Below the pieces are notes generated by a model. It was not told the DNA's origin. It worked only from the letters and a program-made list of their open reading frames with translations, and did not search any database. A stretch of 64,000 nucleotides of DNA from Sphingosinicella microcystinivorans (GTDB lineage: Bacteria; Pseudomonadota; Alphaproteobacteria; Sphingomonadales; Sphingomonadaceae): positions 868,001 through 932,000 of the forward strand of contig NZ_CP116005.1 in NCBI RefSeq assembly GCF_027941835.1, in the 5' to 3' direction. Every line of letters begins with the position of its first letter. Position 1 is the stretch's first letter. Made by a program: the position numbers and the translations under genes. This document shows, piece by piece, positions 1-8,259 of the stretch.

Positions 1-15
1 GGGAGGAGACCGGCC

Positions 16-597
16 ATGCCCGCGTTCCGGCCCGCGCCTGAATGGCAGACCGGCCGGTGGTTCAACAGCGACCGGCCGCTGACCCTCGCCGATTTGCGGG
101 GCCGCATCGTCGTCCTCCACGCCTTCCAGATGCTGTGCCCCGGCTGCGTGCAGAACGGCCTGCCGCAGGCGCAGCGCATCGCGCGCCTGTTCGACCCCTC
201 GCAGGTCGCGGTGATCGGGCTGCACACGGTCTTCGAGCATCACGCCGTGATGACGCCCGAGGCGCTCGCCGTGTTCATCCATGAATACCGGCTCACCTTT
301 CCGATCGGCGTCGACATGCCCGCCGAGACCGGCCCCATTCCCCGGACGATGGCGGCCTATGCGATGCAGGGCACGCCGACCCTGATCCTGATCGACCGGG
401 CCGGGCGCCTGCGCCGGCAGAGCTTCGGCGCCGAGGACGACATGCGGGTCGGCGCCGAGATCGCCTTCCTGCTCGCCGAGCAGGCGCAGGCGCCGACCGG
501 GACCGGGCACGTCCCGGACCGGGTGGAGGAGGCCTCGATCGAATCCTTCCCGGCGAGCGACGCGCCGGCGTGGATCAGCGGCGAGCCCCAGCCCTGA
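16..597 (+). CDS. Thioredoxin-fold redoxin (peroxiredoxin/TlpA-like)
   Basis: A 193-residue protein with a thioredoxin-like fold. The segment VVLHAFQMLCPGC places a CxxC-type pair (CPGC, about residues 41-44) after the first core strand, and the GTPTLILID segment (about 124-132) supplies the cis-proline loop typical of the fold. No signal peptide is visible, so it is probably cytoplasmic, where it would reduce peroxide or exchange disulfides with a partner. The start is preceded by GGAGGAG at the very edge of the window, a strong ribosome binding site. Its stop overlaps the start of the next gene (TGATG), so the two are probably translated together. The FQMLCPGC form recurs in a redoxin subfamily of unknown substrate; specificity cannot be read here. 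Confidence 0.8.
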   Translation: MPAFRPAPEWQTGRWFNSDRPLTLADLRGRIVVLHAFQMLCPGCVQNGLPQAQRIARLFDPSQVAVIGLHTVFEHHAVMTPEALAVFIHEYRLTFPIGVDMPAETGPIPRTMAAYAMQGTPTLILIDRAGRLRRQSFGAEDDMRVGAEIAFLLAEQAQAPTGTGHVPDRVEEASIESFPASDAPAWISGEPQP

Positions 598-959
598 TGG
601 CGGACCGGCTCCGCATCAAGCGCATCTACGCGCCGCCGTCCGGGGACGACGGCCAGCGCGTGCTGGTCGATCGCATCTGGCCGCGCGGGGTCCGCCGGGA
701 CGAGGCGGCCCTGACGCTCTGGCTGAAGGAGATCGCGCCGTCCACGGCTCTTAGGAAATGGTTCGGGCACGATCCGGCGCGCTGGACGGAATTCGGCAAG
801 CGCTACCGGCAGGAGCTCGACGCCAATCCCGCGGTCGGCGAACTCCGCGCGCTGATCGACAAGGGCATGGTGACGCTGCTCTACGCCGCGAGCGACGAGA
901 AGCATAACCATGCGCTCGCGCTGGCGCGCTACCTGTCGGACCATCTCCCGCGCGGCTGA
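597..959 (+). CDS. DUF488 family protein
   Basis: A 120-residue protein of the DUF488 family. It carries the family hallmarks RIYAPPSGDDGQRVLVDRIWPRG near the start (residues about 7-29, with the conserved DRIWPRG), WLKEIAPS, LRKWFGHDP and a C-terminal LLYAASDEKHNHA segment. The family has no settled function; the protein is small, soluble and has no signal peptide. The ATG at 597 is preferred over an in-frame upstream start at 570 because it overlaps the stop of the redoxin gene as TGATG and because homology begins there. The two genes form a short plus-strand operon that converges on the minus-strand block ending at 982. Confidence 0.85.
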   Translation: MADRLRIKRIYAPPSGDDGQRVLVDRIWPRGVRRDEAALTLWLKEIAPSTALRKWFGHDPARWTEFGKRYRQELDANPAVGELRALIDKGMVTLLYAASDEKHNHALALARYLSDHLPRG

Positions 960-981
960 CGGTTTCGCGCCTGCCGCGGGC

Positions 982-1653
982 CTACGGGCACGCGCGCGGC
1001 AGGGCCGCGACAAGCGCCCGCGTGCGCTCGAAGCCCTCGACCGCCTTCGCATCGGGCTCGTATGTCTTGATCGAGGCATAGACCCCGATCACGCTGTGCC
1101 CGTCGTGATCGAGGAAATTGATGCCGCGCGTCCGGAAGGCGGGGTCTTCCGTGGGGATGTCCGTCGCATAGACGGCGGCGATCTTGCTCATCTGGATGTG
1201 GGAATGGATGCCCCTGCCCTCGTCCGCATAGACGTCGAGATAGCCGGGATCGGCATCCGGCTGGATCATCGGCACCTTGCCGTGCACGATGAACGCGTGC
1301 GCGCTGGACGGCGAGATCACCAGCCGCACCATCGTATCGGCGCCCCATGACTCGATCGACTTCCAGAGGTCCTGGAACTGCTGCGCGTCGATCAACGCGC
1401 CGACCTGCATTTCCGGGAAGAGACCGCTCGCCGTGGTGAATTCGGAAAGCTCCAGGTCGCGCGCGACGATCGCGATCGGATCGCCGGGATAGGCCTTGAC
1501 CTCCTTCCGGATTCTCTCCGTCCGGGCCGAATCCGCGCAGACGGGCCCGGTGCTTGCGGCTTTGGGCGCAGTGTCCGCAGGCGCCGTGCAAGCGGCCGCG
1601 AGAAGGGCCGAAACAACGGCGCCGGCGACAGGAAGACGATTGCAGGGAAACAC
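982..1653 (-). CDS. Exported HutX/ChuX-like lipoprotein
   Basis: A 223-residue predicted lipoprotein: a hydrophobic N-terminus ends in a lipobox LLAAAC with Cys22 as the lipidated residue. The mature part matches the plan of the cytosolic heme carriers HutX/ChuX: an N-terminal helical part (PGDPIAIVARDLELSEF, 57-72), a WKSIESWGADT strand region (97-107), then GYLDVY, GIHSHIQ with His150 and His152, IAAVYATDIP, and a final GINFLDHDGHSVIGVYA segment. In HutX the matching pieces are W-G-x-x-T, G-Y-x-N-L, H-x-H-L, a v-x-K-P segment and F-F-x-x-x-G-x-x-x-F-K-I-Y. The resemblance is from memory and by eye, not from a search. It is the last gene of the acylase/tannase block, 56 bases after the tannase, and has a paralogue at 19960-20622. 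Heme binding is inference. Confidence 0.6.
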   Translation of the reverse strand: MFPCNRLPVAGAVVSALLAAACTAPADTAPKAASTGPVCADSARTERIRKEVKAYPGDPIAIVARDLELSEFTTASGLFPEMQVGALIDAQQFQDLWKSIESWGADTMVRLVISPSSAHAFIVHGKVPMIQPDADPGYLDVYADEGRGIHSHIQMSKIAAVYATDIPTEDPAFRTRGINFLDHDGHSVIGVYASIKTYEPDAKAVEGFERTRALVAALPRACP

Positions 1654-1709
1654 GTGGGATTTCCTCTCGTTTCAGGATCGAGCTCGGATTGGGGCAGGCG
1701 CGCGCGGGA

Positions 1710-3335
1710 TCACGGCTCGCGCGGCGCGTAGCTGGACGCCGCGTTGATGTCGCCCTTGCCCTTGTACCGCGAAAGCGTGGGGTACGGATAAATCGGGCGC
1801 GACCGCCGCGGGCTTCGATCGGCCTCGTCGTGCATGACGAGATGATCGGGGCGAACGCCCTGTTCGACCCACTGCTCGAGCGCGGTCAGCGCATCATATT
1901 CGTATGGCGCATAGCCGCCGCTGCCGTGCACCATGCCGGGCACGACGTAGAGCTGCGCGAAGGCGTCCGTCGCCGCCCTGCCGCCCATTGCGGCGCGCAT
2001 CTTCTCGAACCAGTCGATCGTCATCGCCGGAGACACCAGCGCGTCCGCCCAGCCGTGCACGATGATCATCTTGCCGCCGCGCGCCTTGAATGCCCGGTAG
2101 TCCGTGCTGTCCGCATCGAGGATCTCGCCCATCTCCTCCACGCCCGCCAGCTCGGCCTCGTAGTCGAACGTCATCCAGTCGAAATCGGCCCCCTTGGACT
2201 CGCGGAACACCATGTACTTGAGGCCGGTTCGCGCGCCGTCGAGCACGTAGGCGGGTTCCGGCGAATTGGGATAGAGCGCGGCCGGCCAGTCGATTTCCGA
2301 GCCGCGGTCCGTTCCCCACGGGAAGATGATCTTGCCGTTGGCATCCCGCGCGGGCGCATAGACCTTGCGCAGGGCATCGACCTGCGGCGGCGTGAGGCAG
2401 GCCGCCTCGTCTTGGCCGGGCTTGCAGGTGAGTTCGCCGGGGTCCCACGTGCATTTGCGCGGATCGTCGATGATCCCGTCCCTGAGGCCGTCGAGACGGT
2501 CGCAGGCCGCGACCACGGCCTTGTGGACCATCGGCAGCTTGTCGGAATCCATGACCGCGGTCTTGCCGTCGGGATAGACGGCGCGCGCCAGCCACGGGAA
2601 ATGCGCGGCATTCTTCCATTGATAATAGGGGACCGGCGCCTTGGCGAACACGCCGTCGAAATCCTCCGGATAGCGCGTCGCCGAGAGCAGGCCCGCATTC
2701 CCGCCTTTCGAAAAGCCGGCGATGTAGGAATATCTCGCCGGGCGGCCGTAGAAGCCGCTCACGATGGCCTTGCCCGCCTGCGCGGTCACGTGATTGGCGC
2801 GGTACGCGAAATCAATCCGCACATCGACGTTGTTGTAGGCCCACACGCCGTCGAACGGCGGGTCGCCGTAGTGGCCGCCGTCGTTGGTGATCACGGCATA
2901 GCCCCTGTGGAGCCCGGGCATCATGGTTTCTTCGTAGATCTGCCCGCACCAGCCTTCGCAGGCGGCGAGCAGGAAGCGGCCATTCCACTTTCCCGGCGGC
3001 GGCAGCTGCATGATGAACTTGACGTGCGGCGTCATGTAGCCCTCGACGCGGCAGTGATCGGGGTAGGTCTCCAGCATCGGCGTCGGCGCGCCCTGCGAAT
3101 GGCCCCGCTTCTTGTAGTAGAGCCGGACGTCCTCGGGCGTCTTGCGCCCGGTGACGACGGAGGCCTCCACCACCCGGCCCGGCACGTCGCCGACCTGTTC
3201 GAGGGACAGCGTGTTCAGCGCCATGCAGGCGTCCGCGAAGGCAGGCGGCGGCGGCACCGCTTCAAAGGCCACCGCCGGGAAATTCGCCCCTGCGGCGACC
3301 AATGAAATCGAAATCACTGTCTGAAATGCACGCAT
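1710..3335 (-). CDS. Tannase/feruloyl esterase family protein (non-canonical active site)
   Basis: A 541-residue secreted alpha/beta hydrolase of the tannase/feruloyl esterase family, with a signal peptide ending near AVAFEA. The nucleophile elbow is GFSKGG (Ser209), the acid lies in HGWADALVSP (Asp431) and the base in GMVHGSGG (His470). Characterised members carry a CS-D-HC motif in which a cysteine before the serine is disulfide-bonded to one after the histidine. Here these positions are Phe208 and Gly471, so both cysteines are absent together. The catalytic triad itself is intact, so an ester-cleaving enzyme acting in the periplasm is likely. The gene begins a transcript whose upstream region (3403-3485) shares elements with the promoter of the third acylase. 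The substrate is unknown; an aryl or acyl ester is inferred. Confidence 0.85.
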   Translation of the reverse strand: MRAFQTVISISLVAAGANFPAVAFEAVPPPPAFADACMALNTLSLEQVGDVPGRVVEASVVTGRKTPEDVRLYYKKRGHSQGAPTPMLETYPDHCRVEGYMTPHVKFIMQLPPPGKWNGRFLLAACEGWCGQIYEETMMPGLHRGYAVITNDGGHYGDPPFDGVWAYNNVDVRIDFAYRANHVTAQAGKAIVSGFYGRPARYSYIAGFSKGGNAGLLSATRYPEDFDGVFAKAPVPYYQWKNAAHFPWLARAVYPDGKTAVMDSDKLPMVHKAVVAACDRLDGLRDGIIDDPRKCTWDPGELTCKPGQDEAACLTPPQVDALRKVYAPARDANGKIIFPWGTDRGSEIDWPAALYPNSPEPAYVLDGARTGLKYMVFRESKGADFDWMTFDYEAELAGVEEMGEILDADSTDYRAFKARGGKMIIVHGWADALVSPAMTIDWFEKMRAAMGGRAATDAFAQLYVVPGMVHGSGGYAPYEYDALTALEQWVEQGVRPDHLVMHDEADRSPRRSRPIYPYPTLSRYKGKGDINAASSYAPREP

Positions 3336-3402
3336 TTCCTTCCTCCGATGCTCACATGCTTGACAAAAGCACCCTCCCCTGGGCGCACAGCACTCGTACT
3401 CA

Positions 3403-3485
3403 AAATTTCGATATTCGATCCTTGCAGAAGGCTGAATTTTGAGAATTCACATAAATCTCTCTCAGAAATATCGACTTTTCCGATA
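3403..3485 (-). promoter_or_regulatory. Bipartite shared regulatory element upstream of the tannase
   Basis: The 160-base gap between the tannase start and the first acylase is AT-rich. On the minus strand it holds a 22-base element at 3485-3464 (TATCGGAAAA, then GT, then CGATATTTCT) and, 48 bases further on, a 13-base element AATATCGAAATTT at 3415-3403. Both recur upstream of the third acylase (16294-16315 and 16365-16377): 19 of 22 bases match in the first and 13 of 13 in the second, in the same orientation, with a 49-base gap and nearly the same distance to the start codon. AGAAATATCGA occurs in inverted orientation inside the first element, as expected for a dimeric regulator. Which regulator binds is not shown. 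Confidence 0.6.
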
Positions 3486-3495
3486 GGCCTTCCCG

Positions 3496-5799
3496 TCAGC
3501 GCGGCGTCCGAACGTCGGGCGACAACACAAGGGTTTTCACGATCTCCGCCTTCGCGAGCTCGTCCTGCGTGAAGGGCAGCCGGTACAGCCGCTTTTCCGC
3601 GAACATCTTCATCTGGGCGGTGCGCCCTTCCGATTCCGTGCCGGTCTGCCCGTGGGTCAGCAGCACGTCGGCCTGCACCTTGCCCTTTTCCCACCGCACG
3701 AACTGCGCGTAGGCGGTTCCGAACATGATGTAGGGGAAGCCGCCCTTCTCGAGCTTCGGCGGCTGCTCTCCGTTGAGGATGCCTTCCTGATACGAACCGC
3801 CGTGCAGGGGAATGCGCCCGGCCGCGGTATCGCCGTACAGGGCCTGCCCCCACGGGGCGTCGGGGCTGAAGCCGAGCGTCCTCAGCTCGCGCACGGACGC
3901 GCCGATCGCCTCCGCGATCGCGGGCGCGGTCTGCGGCGTGATCGAAAGCGGCCGCTTCGCCTGCAGATCGACGGGGTTGTTGGCCGGAAGCACGGTCTTC
4001 ATCGCGACGATCCTGTTCCAGAACTGGTGGAACAGCAGCGCGCCGCGGCTGCCCGCGTCGTTCTTCCTGTCCCAGCCCCGCAGGATCGTGCAGCCCGTTT
4101 CGATGTCGTCGCCCGCGCCGTCGCAAAGCGCCAGAATATCGTCCAGCCATTCCTCGGCCGCGAAGTTACGATTGTCGAAGATGACCTGCCGCGCCTCGTC
4201 GGGCGTGACGACGCCGTCGGCGCTGACCTCCTTCATCCGCCGCGCCGACATGACGTGCCGGATGTTGGCCTCGGGCACGGTCGGATTGCCGAAGAATCGC
4301 GACCGGTCGCTCTGGACCTTGCCGAACTCCGTGTACTTGTAGCTGTTGTTGGTGTTGTGGACGATGCCGCGCGTGATGATGGTCGGATAGTCAGCAAGCG
4401 GGGCGCCCACGGGCCTGCCCGCGTCATCGCGGAACGCGCATTCCCGGCGCGACCCGTCGACGATGTTGAACAGCACGCCGTCGCCGCCGACATGGCAATC
4501 CTGCACCTGCCTGTCGGTCCCGGCGAGCGCCTGCACGGATTCCACGAAGGCGAGGTCGCCGTGCCTGTCGCCCGCCATCAGGTGGGCGGGGACGCCCCTG
4601 TCGGTCTCGACCGCCCTGACGAATTCCGCGACGGTGCTTGCCTTGGCGACCGCAAGGAACTGGTCCAGCCCGTGCGCGCTGCCCTCGTTCGCATCGGTGT
4701 AGGCATACCAGCCCGCGGGCCGCCCCGGTGCGGCGGGCACCCTGTAGATCGGGCCGAGTTCCGAGAAGGCGAATTCGAAGGTGCGCACCGAGACGCTGCC
4801 GTCGGCCTCGAGCGCCTCGATCGGGATCTTGCGGATCTCGAGCGGCCTGCGGACGCCGTCCATCACGTAATGCGACCCGTCCACCTTCATCGCCTGCCGC
4901 ACATAGGCGGTGACGCTTTGGCCCGCGTCGAGGATCGTCCAGGTCACGTCCTTGTTGAAGCCCACGAGCGGAAGCGGGAAGCTCCAGAACGAGGCGCCGG
5001 CGACGTCGATCTCCCCCGGAATGGTCAGGTGGACCTGATGCAACAGCAGCCGAAGCTGGTTTTCGCTTTGCACCCACCCGGAATGCGGATTGGCGAAGAG
5101 CATGGCGCCTTCGCCTTTCACGACGTCGCCGCCGTAGGCCCATGCGTTGCTGCCGAAACCGGCTTCGATCGAAACCGGCGTGACAGGCTGCCGCCGTGCC
5201 GTGGAAGCGGTTCCGCTGCTCCACGCCGAGCCCGACGACAGCATCTCCGGGCCGATCTCGAAGCCCTTGGAGATGACCATCAGCGACATCAGCGAGCGGG
5301 CGATGTCGGCCTCGCGGAAGGTCGGCACGTGGATACCGCCGCAAAGCGCCTTCCGCTCGCGGTCGGAGAGACTCCCGACATAGTGATTGAGGCCCGCGAC
5401 GAAGCCGCGAAGATAATCCTTCGTGGTCGGCTGCAACGCATCGAGCGCCCTCTCCACCAGCGCGTCCGGAAGCTGCGTGCGGTAGAGGAGGTCCGAGGTC
5501 AGGTTCGTCATCTTCAGGAAGCCGACGGTGATGTCCGCATCCGCGCCGTACCAGCGCGAGCGCTCGCCGCGGAACGTCAGCGCGCGTCCGGCCAGCTCGC
5601 AATACCTGTCGCCCGCGAGCGCATAGCCGTATCCGAAGCCGAGGCTTTCATAATCGGCGGCCTTGATGTGGGGCACGCCGAAACGCGTCCAACGGATTTC
5701 GACCGTTCGCTCGGGGCGCGTTTCCGCCGCGCTCCACGAGGACGCCGTCGCCATCAGCAGCAAGGCGCAGAGTTTCGCAGCCGTGGACCGAATTCGCAT
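3496..5799 (-). CDS. Penicillin-acylase-family Ntn hydrolase (acylase 1)
   Basis: A 767-residue exported precursor of the penicillin acylase (N-terminal nucleophile) family, which cleaves amide-linked acyl chains. A signal peptide (about 1-24, ending SSWSAA) is followed by the alpha-chain motif IRWTRFGVPHIKAADY, GFGYGYALAGDR and RGERSRWYGAD. This is closest in style to aculeacin-A and acyl-homoserine-lactone acylases. Self-cleavage is expected before Ser217 in GSNAW, which would become the beta-chain nucleophile. NPHSGW, HNTNNSYK and FDNRNFAAEEW mark the beta chain. The ATG at 5799 was chosen because it starts the signal peptide and follows GAAAGGG; the reading frame stays open far upstream without coding signs. 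It lies 53 bases after acylase 2. The acyl substrate cannot be deduced. Confidence 0.88.
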   Translation of the reverse strand: MRIRSTAAKLCALLLMATASSWSAAETRPERTVEIRWTRFGVPHIKAADYESLGFGYGYALAGDRYCELAGRALTFRGERSRWYGADADITVGFLKMTNLTSDLLYRTQLPDALVERALDALQPTTKDYLRGFVAGLNHYVGSLSDRERKALCGGIHVPTFREADIARSLMSLMVISKGFEIGPEMLSSGSAWSSGTASTARRQPVTPVSIEAGFGSNAWAYGGDVVKGEGAMLFANPHSGWVQSENQLRLLLHQVHLTIPGEIDVAGASFWSFPLPLVGFNKDVTWTILDAGQSVTAYVRQAMKVDGSHYVMDGVRRPLEIRKIPIEALEADGSVSVRTFEFAFSELGPIYRVPAAPGRPAGWYAYTDANEGSAHGLDQFLAVAKASTVAEFVRAVETDRGVPAHLMAGDRHGDLAFVESVQALAGTDRQVQDCHVGGDGVLFNIVDGSRRECAFRDDAGRPVGAPLADYPTIITRGIVHNTNNSYKYTEFGKVQSDRSRFFGNPTVPEANIRHVMSARRMKEVSADGVVTPDEARQVIFDNRNFAAEEWLDDILALCDGAGDDIETGCTILRGWDRKNDAGSRGALLFHQFWNRIVAMKTVLPANNPVDLQAKRPLSITPQTAPAIAEAIGASVRELRTLGFSPDAPWGQALYGDTAAGRIPLHGGSYQEGILNGEQPPKLEKGGFPYIMFGTAYAQFVRWEKGKVQADVLLTHGQTGTESEGRTAQMKMFAEKRLYRLPFTQDELAKAEIVKTLVLSPDVRTPR

Positions 5800-5852
5800 T
5801 CTGGTTCGCCCTTTCTTCCGGCGATCATCCGCGTTGAACATCGGTGCCCGGA

Positions 5853-8180
5853 TCACCGCTTCAGGCGCACGACCTTGGTGAATCTCTCTCTGTCCAGCTC
5901 CCGCTTGTGGAACGGGTATCTGTAGAGCGTCTTTTCGGAGAACATCCTGAGCTGCTCCGTCCGGGCTTCCGATTCCGCTGCCGGGTTCTGCCCGTGCGCG
6001 AGAAGGACATCGGCGACCACCTTCCCCTGCTCCCACCGCACAAGCTGAAGATAGGCCGTGCCGAACTGAACGCCGGGGAACCCGGACGCGGTGAGCGGAA
6101 GCACCTCCTCGACATTGAGCAGGCCCTGCTGGATCGAACCGCCGTGAAGGGGGATGTTGCCGCCCGGCGTCGCCGCGAAGAACGCGCTTCCCCACGGCTG
6201 GTCCGGCGCATATCCGAGCGCGCGCAGTTCGCCCACGGATGCCGCGATCGCGTCGAGAATCGGCGCGCGCATCTCCGGGCCGATCGACAGCCCCCGCCTC
6301 GGGAAAGGATCGACCCGGTTGGCCGTGGGCAGAAGGCCCTTCATCCTGCCGAGCTTGCCGTTCCAGAGCTGGTGGAACAGCAGCGCGCCCCGGCTGTCCG
6401 CGTCGTTCTTCCGGTCCCACGCCTTCAGGACCGCGCATCCGGCCCGCGCATCTTCGGAAGCCGCATCGCCGCACAGGGCGAGGATGTCGCCCAACCACTC
6501 CTCGGCGGCGAAGTTCCGGTTGTCGAAAACCACCTGCATAGCCTCGTCCGGCGTGACCATGCCGTCCTTGCCGATCTCCTGCATCCGGCGCGCCGACATG
6601 ACGGCGCGCGGATTATATTCCGGCACCTCGGGGTTGCCGAAGAGAATGCCGTGGTCCGCGATCTCCCGACCGTAGACGGAGAACTTGTAGCTGTTGTTGG
6701 TATTGTGGATGATGCCGCGCGTGATCGCCGACGGATAGCTGGACGTCGGCGCGATGCGCGGCAGCCCGTCCGGACGCCTGACGGCGCATTCGCTGCGCGA
6801 CCCGTCGAGAACGATCGGGTGGAACATCGTGCTGAAGGCATCGGGAAGCTTGCCGCCGCCGTGGAGGCAGCTCTCGATCTGCCGGTCCGTCAGATCGAGC
6901 GCCGGTCCCGCCTCGACATAGGCGACATCGCCGTTGCGATCGCCGGCGACGAGATGCGCGCCGAGCCCCCGGTTGCTCTCGACCGCCGCCTTGAATTCCG
7001 CGACGCTGGATGCCCGCGCGATGGCGAGGAACTGGTCCAGCCCCCGCGCATTTCCGTCGCCCACGTCGGTGACGGCATACCAGCCTTCCGGCCGCCCCGG
7101 CAGGGCGGGCAGCTTGTAGATCGGCCCCAGCGCCGAGTAGGCCATGTGGAACGTCCGCCCGGAAACGCGCCCGTCGGCCTCGCGCGCGGCAATCGTCAGC
7201 GGCCTGATCTGGAGCGGCTTCCGCACGCCGTCCATCACATACGTCGGCTGCGGCCCGGATTCGTCCACATCCATGATCTGCTGGACATGCCACGTGATCG
7301 TCGCCGCCTGCAGGATGCTCCACGCCACGTCCTTGTTGAAGCCGACGAGCGGGAACGGCAGGCCGAGGAAGGCGACGCCCGCGGCGTCGATCTTGCCCGG
7401 GATCGTCAGGCGCACCTGGTGCATCGACAGCCAGTGATCGTCCCAGCCGGAGTGCGGATTCCCCATCAGCATCGCGCCCCCGCCCGCGACGACGTCGCCG
7501 CCGTACACCCAGGCGTTGCTGCCCATACCTTTCCGGAGCTTCGCGTACTCGGCGAGGGCGACAGGATCGGCGTCCCGCGGCACGGTACGCGACGCCGCAT
7601 CCGTATTTTTCCACACCGACCCCGAAAGCTCAGCGGCGGGGACGAGATAGCGCGCCTTTCCGGTGTTGCCGATCGACATCATCACCCGGACGATGTCCGC
7701 TTCGACGAACGTGGGGACGGGCTTTCCCGCGCACAGCGCCTTGCGCTGCGAGGCGGGCAGCGTTTCGACATAGCGATTGATGCCGGCGACGAAACCGCGC
7801 GTCAGGTCGCGCGTCTCCGGTTTCAGTTCGCCGATCGCCGCCTTCACCAGATCGTCCGACAACTGGACGCGGAAGAAGAGATCGGAGCTGAGGTTGCTGG
7901 TCGTCAGGAAGCCGGCCATCGTGCGGCCCTCCGCGCCGTACCAGCGCGACCGCTCGCCTCTCAGGCTCAGCACGTGATCCGCAAGCCCGCAGATCCTGTC
8001 CTGCGCCATGGCGTAGCCATAGCCGAAGCCGAGGTCCTCATGGTTCCGGGCCGTCACCTGCGGGACGCCGTATTTCGTCCAGCGTATCTCCAGCGGTGCG
8101 GCGGCGGCCGCCCCAAGACACGTGGAGACGAGCGCCGCGGTCAGAACCGATATGCCCAGCTTTCGCGTTCCGGCTTTCAT
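5853..8180 (-). CDS. Penicillin-acylase-family Ntn hydrolase (acylase 2)
   Basis: A 775-residue paralogue of acylase 1, with a signal peptide (about 1-28, ending GAAAAA) and thus probably periplasmic. It has the alpha-chain signature IRWTKYGVPQVTARNH, GFGYGYAMAQDRIC and RGERSRWYGAEG, then GSNAW with Ser221 as the expected autocatalytic nucleophile, NPHSGWDDHW, HNTNNSYKFS and FDNRNFAAEEW. The family processes one precursor into two chains and removes acyl groups from amides such as lipopeptides, acyl-homoserine lactones or beta-lactam side chains. Presence of the family alone does not indicate beta-lactam resistance. It sits between the VOC gene (79 bases upstream) and acylase 1, all on the minus strand, so one transcript is likely. 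Divergence between paralogues suggests different acyl chains or head groups. Confidence 0.88.
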   Translation of the reverse strand: MKAGTRKLGISVLTAALVSTCLGAAAAAPLEIRWTKYGVPQVTARNHEDLGFGYGYAMAQDRICGLADHVLSLRGERSRWYGAEGRTMAGFLTTSNLSSDLFFRVQLSDDLVKAAIGELKPETRDLTRGFVAGINRYVETLPASQRKALCAGKPVPTFVEADIVRVMMSIGNTGKARYLVPAAELSGSVWKNTDAASRTVPRDADPVALAEYAKLRKGMGSNAWVYGGDVVAGGGAMLMGNPHSGWDDHWLSMHQVRLTIPGKIDAAGVAFLGLPFPLVGFNKDVAWSILQAATITWHVQQIMDVDESGPQPTYVMDGVRKPLQIRPLTIAAREADGRVSGRTFHMAYSALGPIYKLPALPGRPEGWYAVTDVGDGNARGLDQFLAIARASSVAEFKAAVESNRGLGAHLVAGDRNGDVAYVEAGPALDLTDRQIESCLHGGGKLPDAFSTMFHPIVLDGSRSECAVRRPDGLPRIAPTSSYPSAITRGIIHNTNNSYKFSVYGREIADHGILFGNPEVPEYNPRAVMSARRMQEIGKDGMVTPDEAMQVVFDNRNFAAEEWLGDILALCGDAASEDARAGCAVLKAWDRKNDADSRGALLFHQLWNGKLGRMKGLLPTANRVDPFPRRGLSIGPEMRAPILDAIAASVGELRALGYAPDQPWGSAFFAATPGGNIPLHGGSIQQGLLNVEEVLPLTASGFPGVQFGTAYLQLVRWEQGKVVADVLLAHGQNPAAESEARTEQLRMFSEKTLYRYPFHKRELDRERFTKVVRLKR

Positions 8181-8259
8181 CGTTCAGTTCCCGAATTCCG
8201 TTGCCACAAAATCGAGGCGGTGCACGTGCCCGCGCGTGCAGAAGGGGAGCGCCGTTCAG

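Noticed and set aside
1554-3305. 583-residue plus-strand open frame opposite the tannase gene
   Set aside because: It is a frame shadow in GC-rich DNA: Arg/His/Pro-rich, without motifs, fully antisense to a gene with clear family signatures.
3652-5925. 757-residue plus-strand open frame opposite acylase 1
   Set aside because: Antisense shadow of the acylase gene with biased composition and no recognisable domain; similar long shadows occur opposite acylases 2 and 3 and metE.
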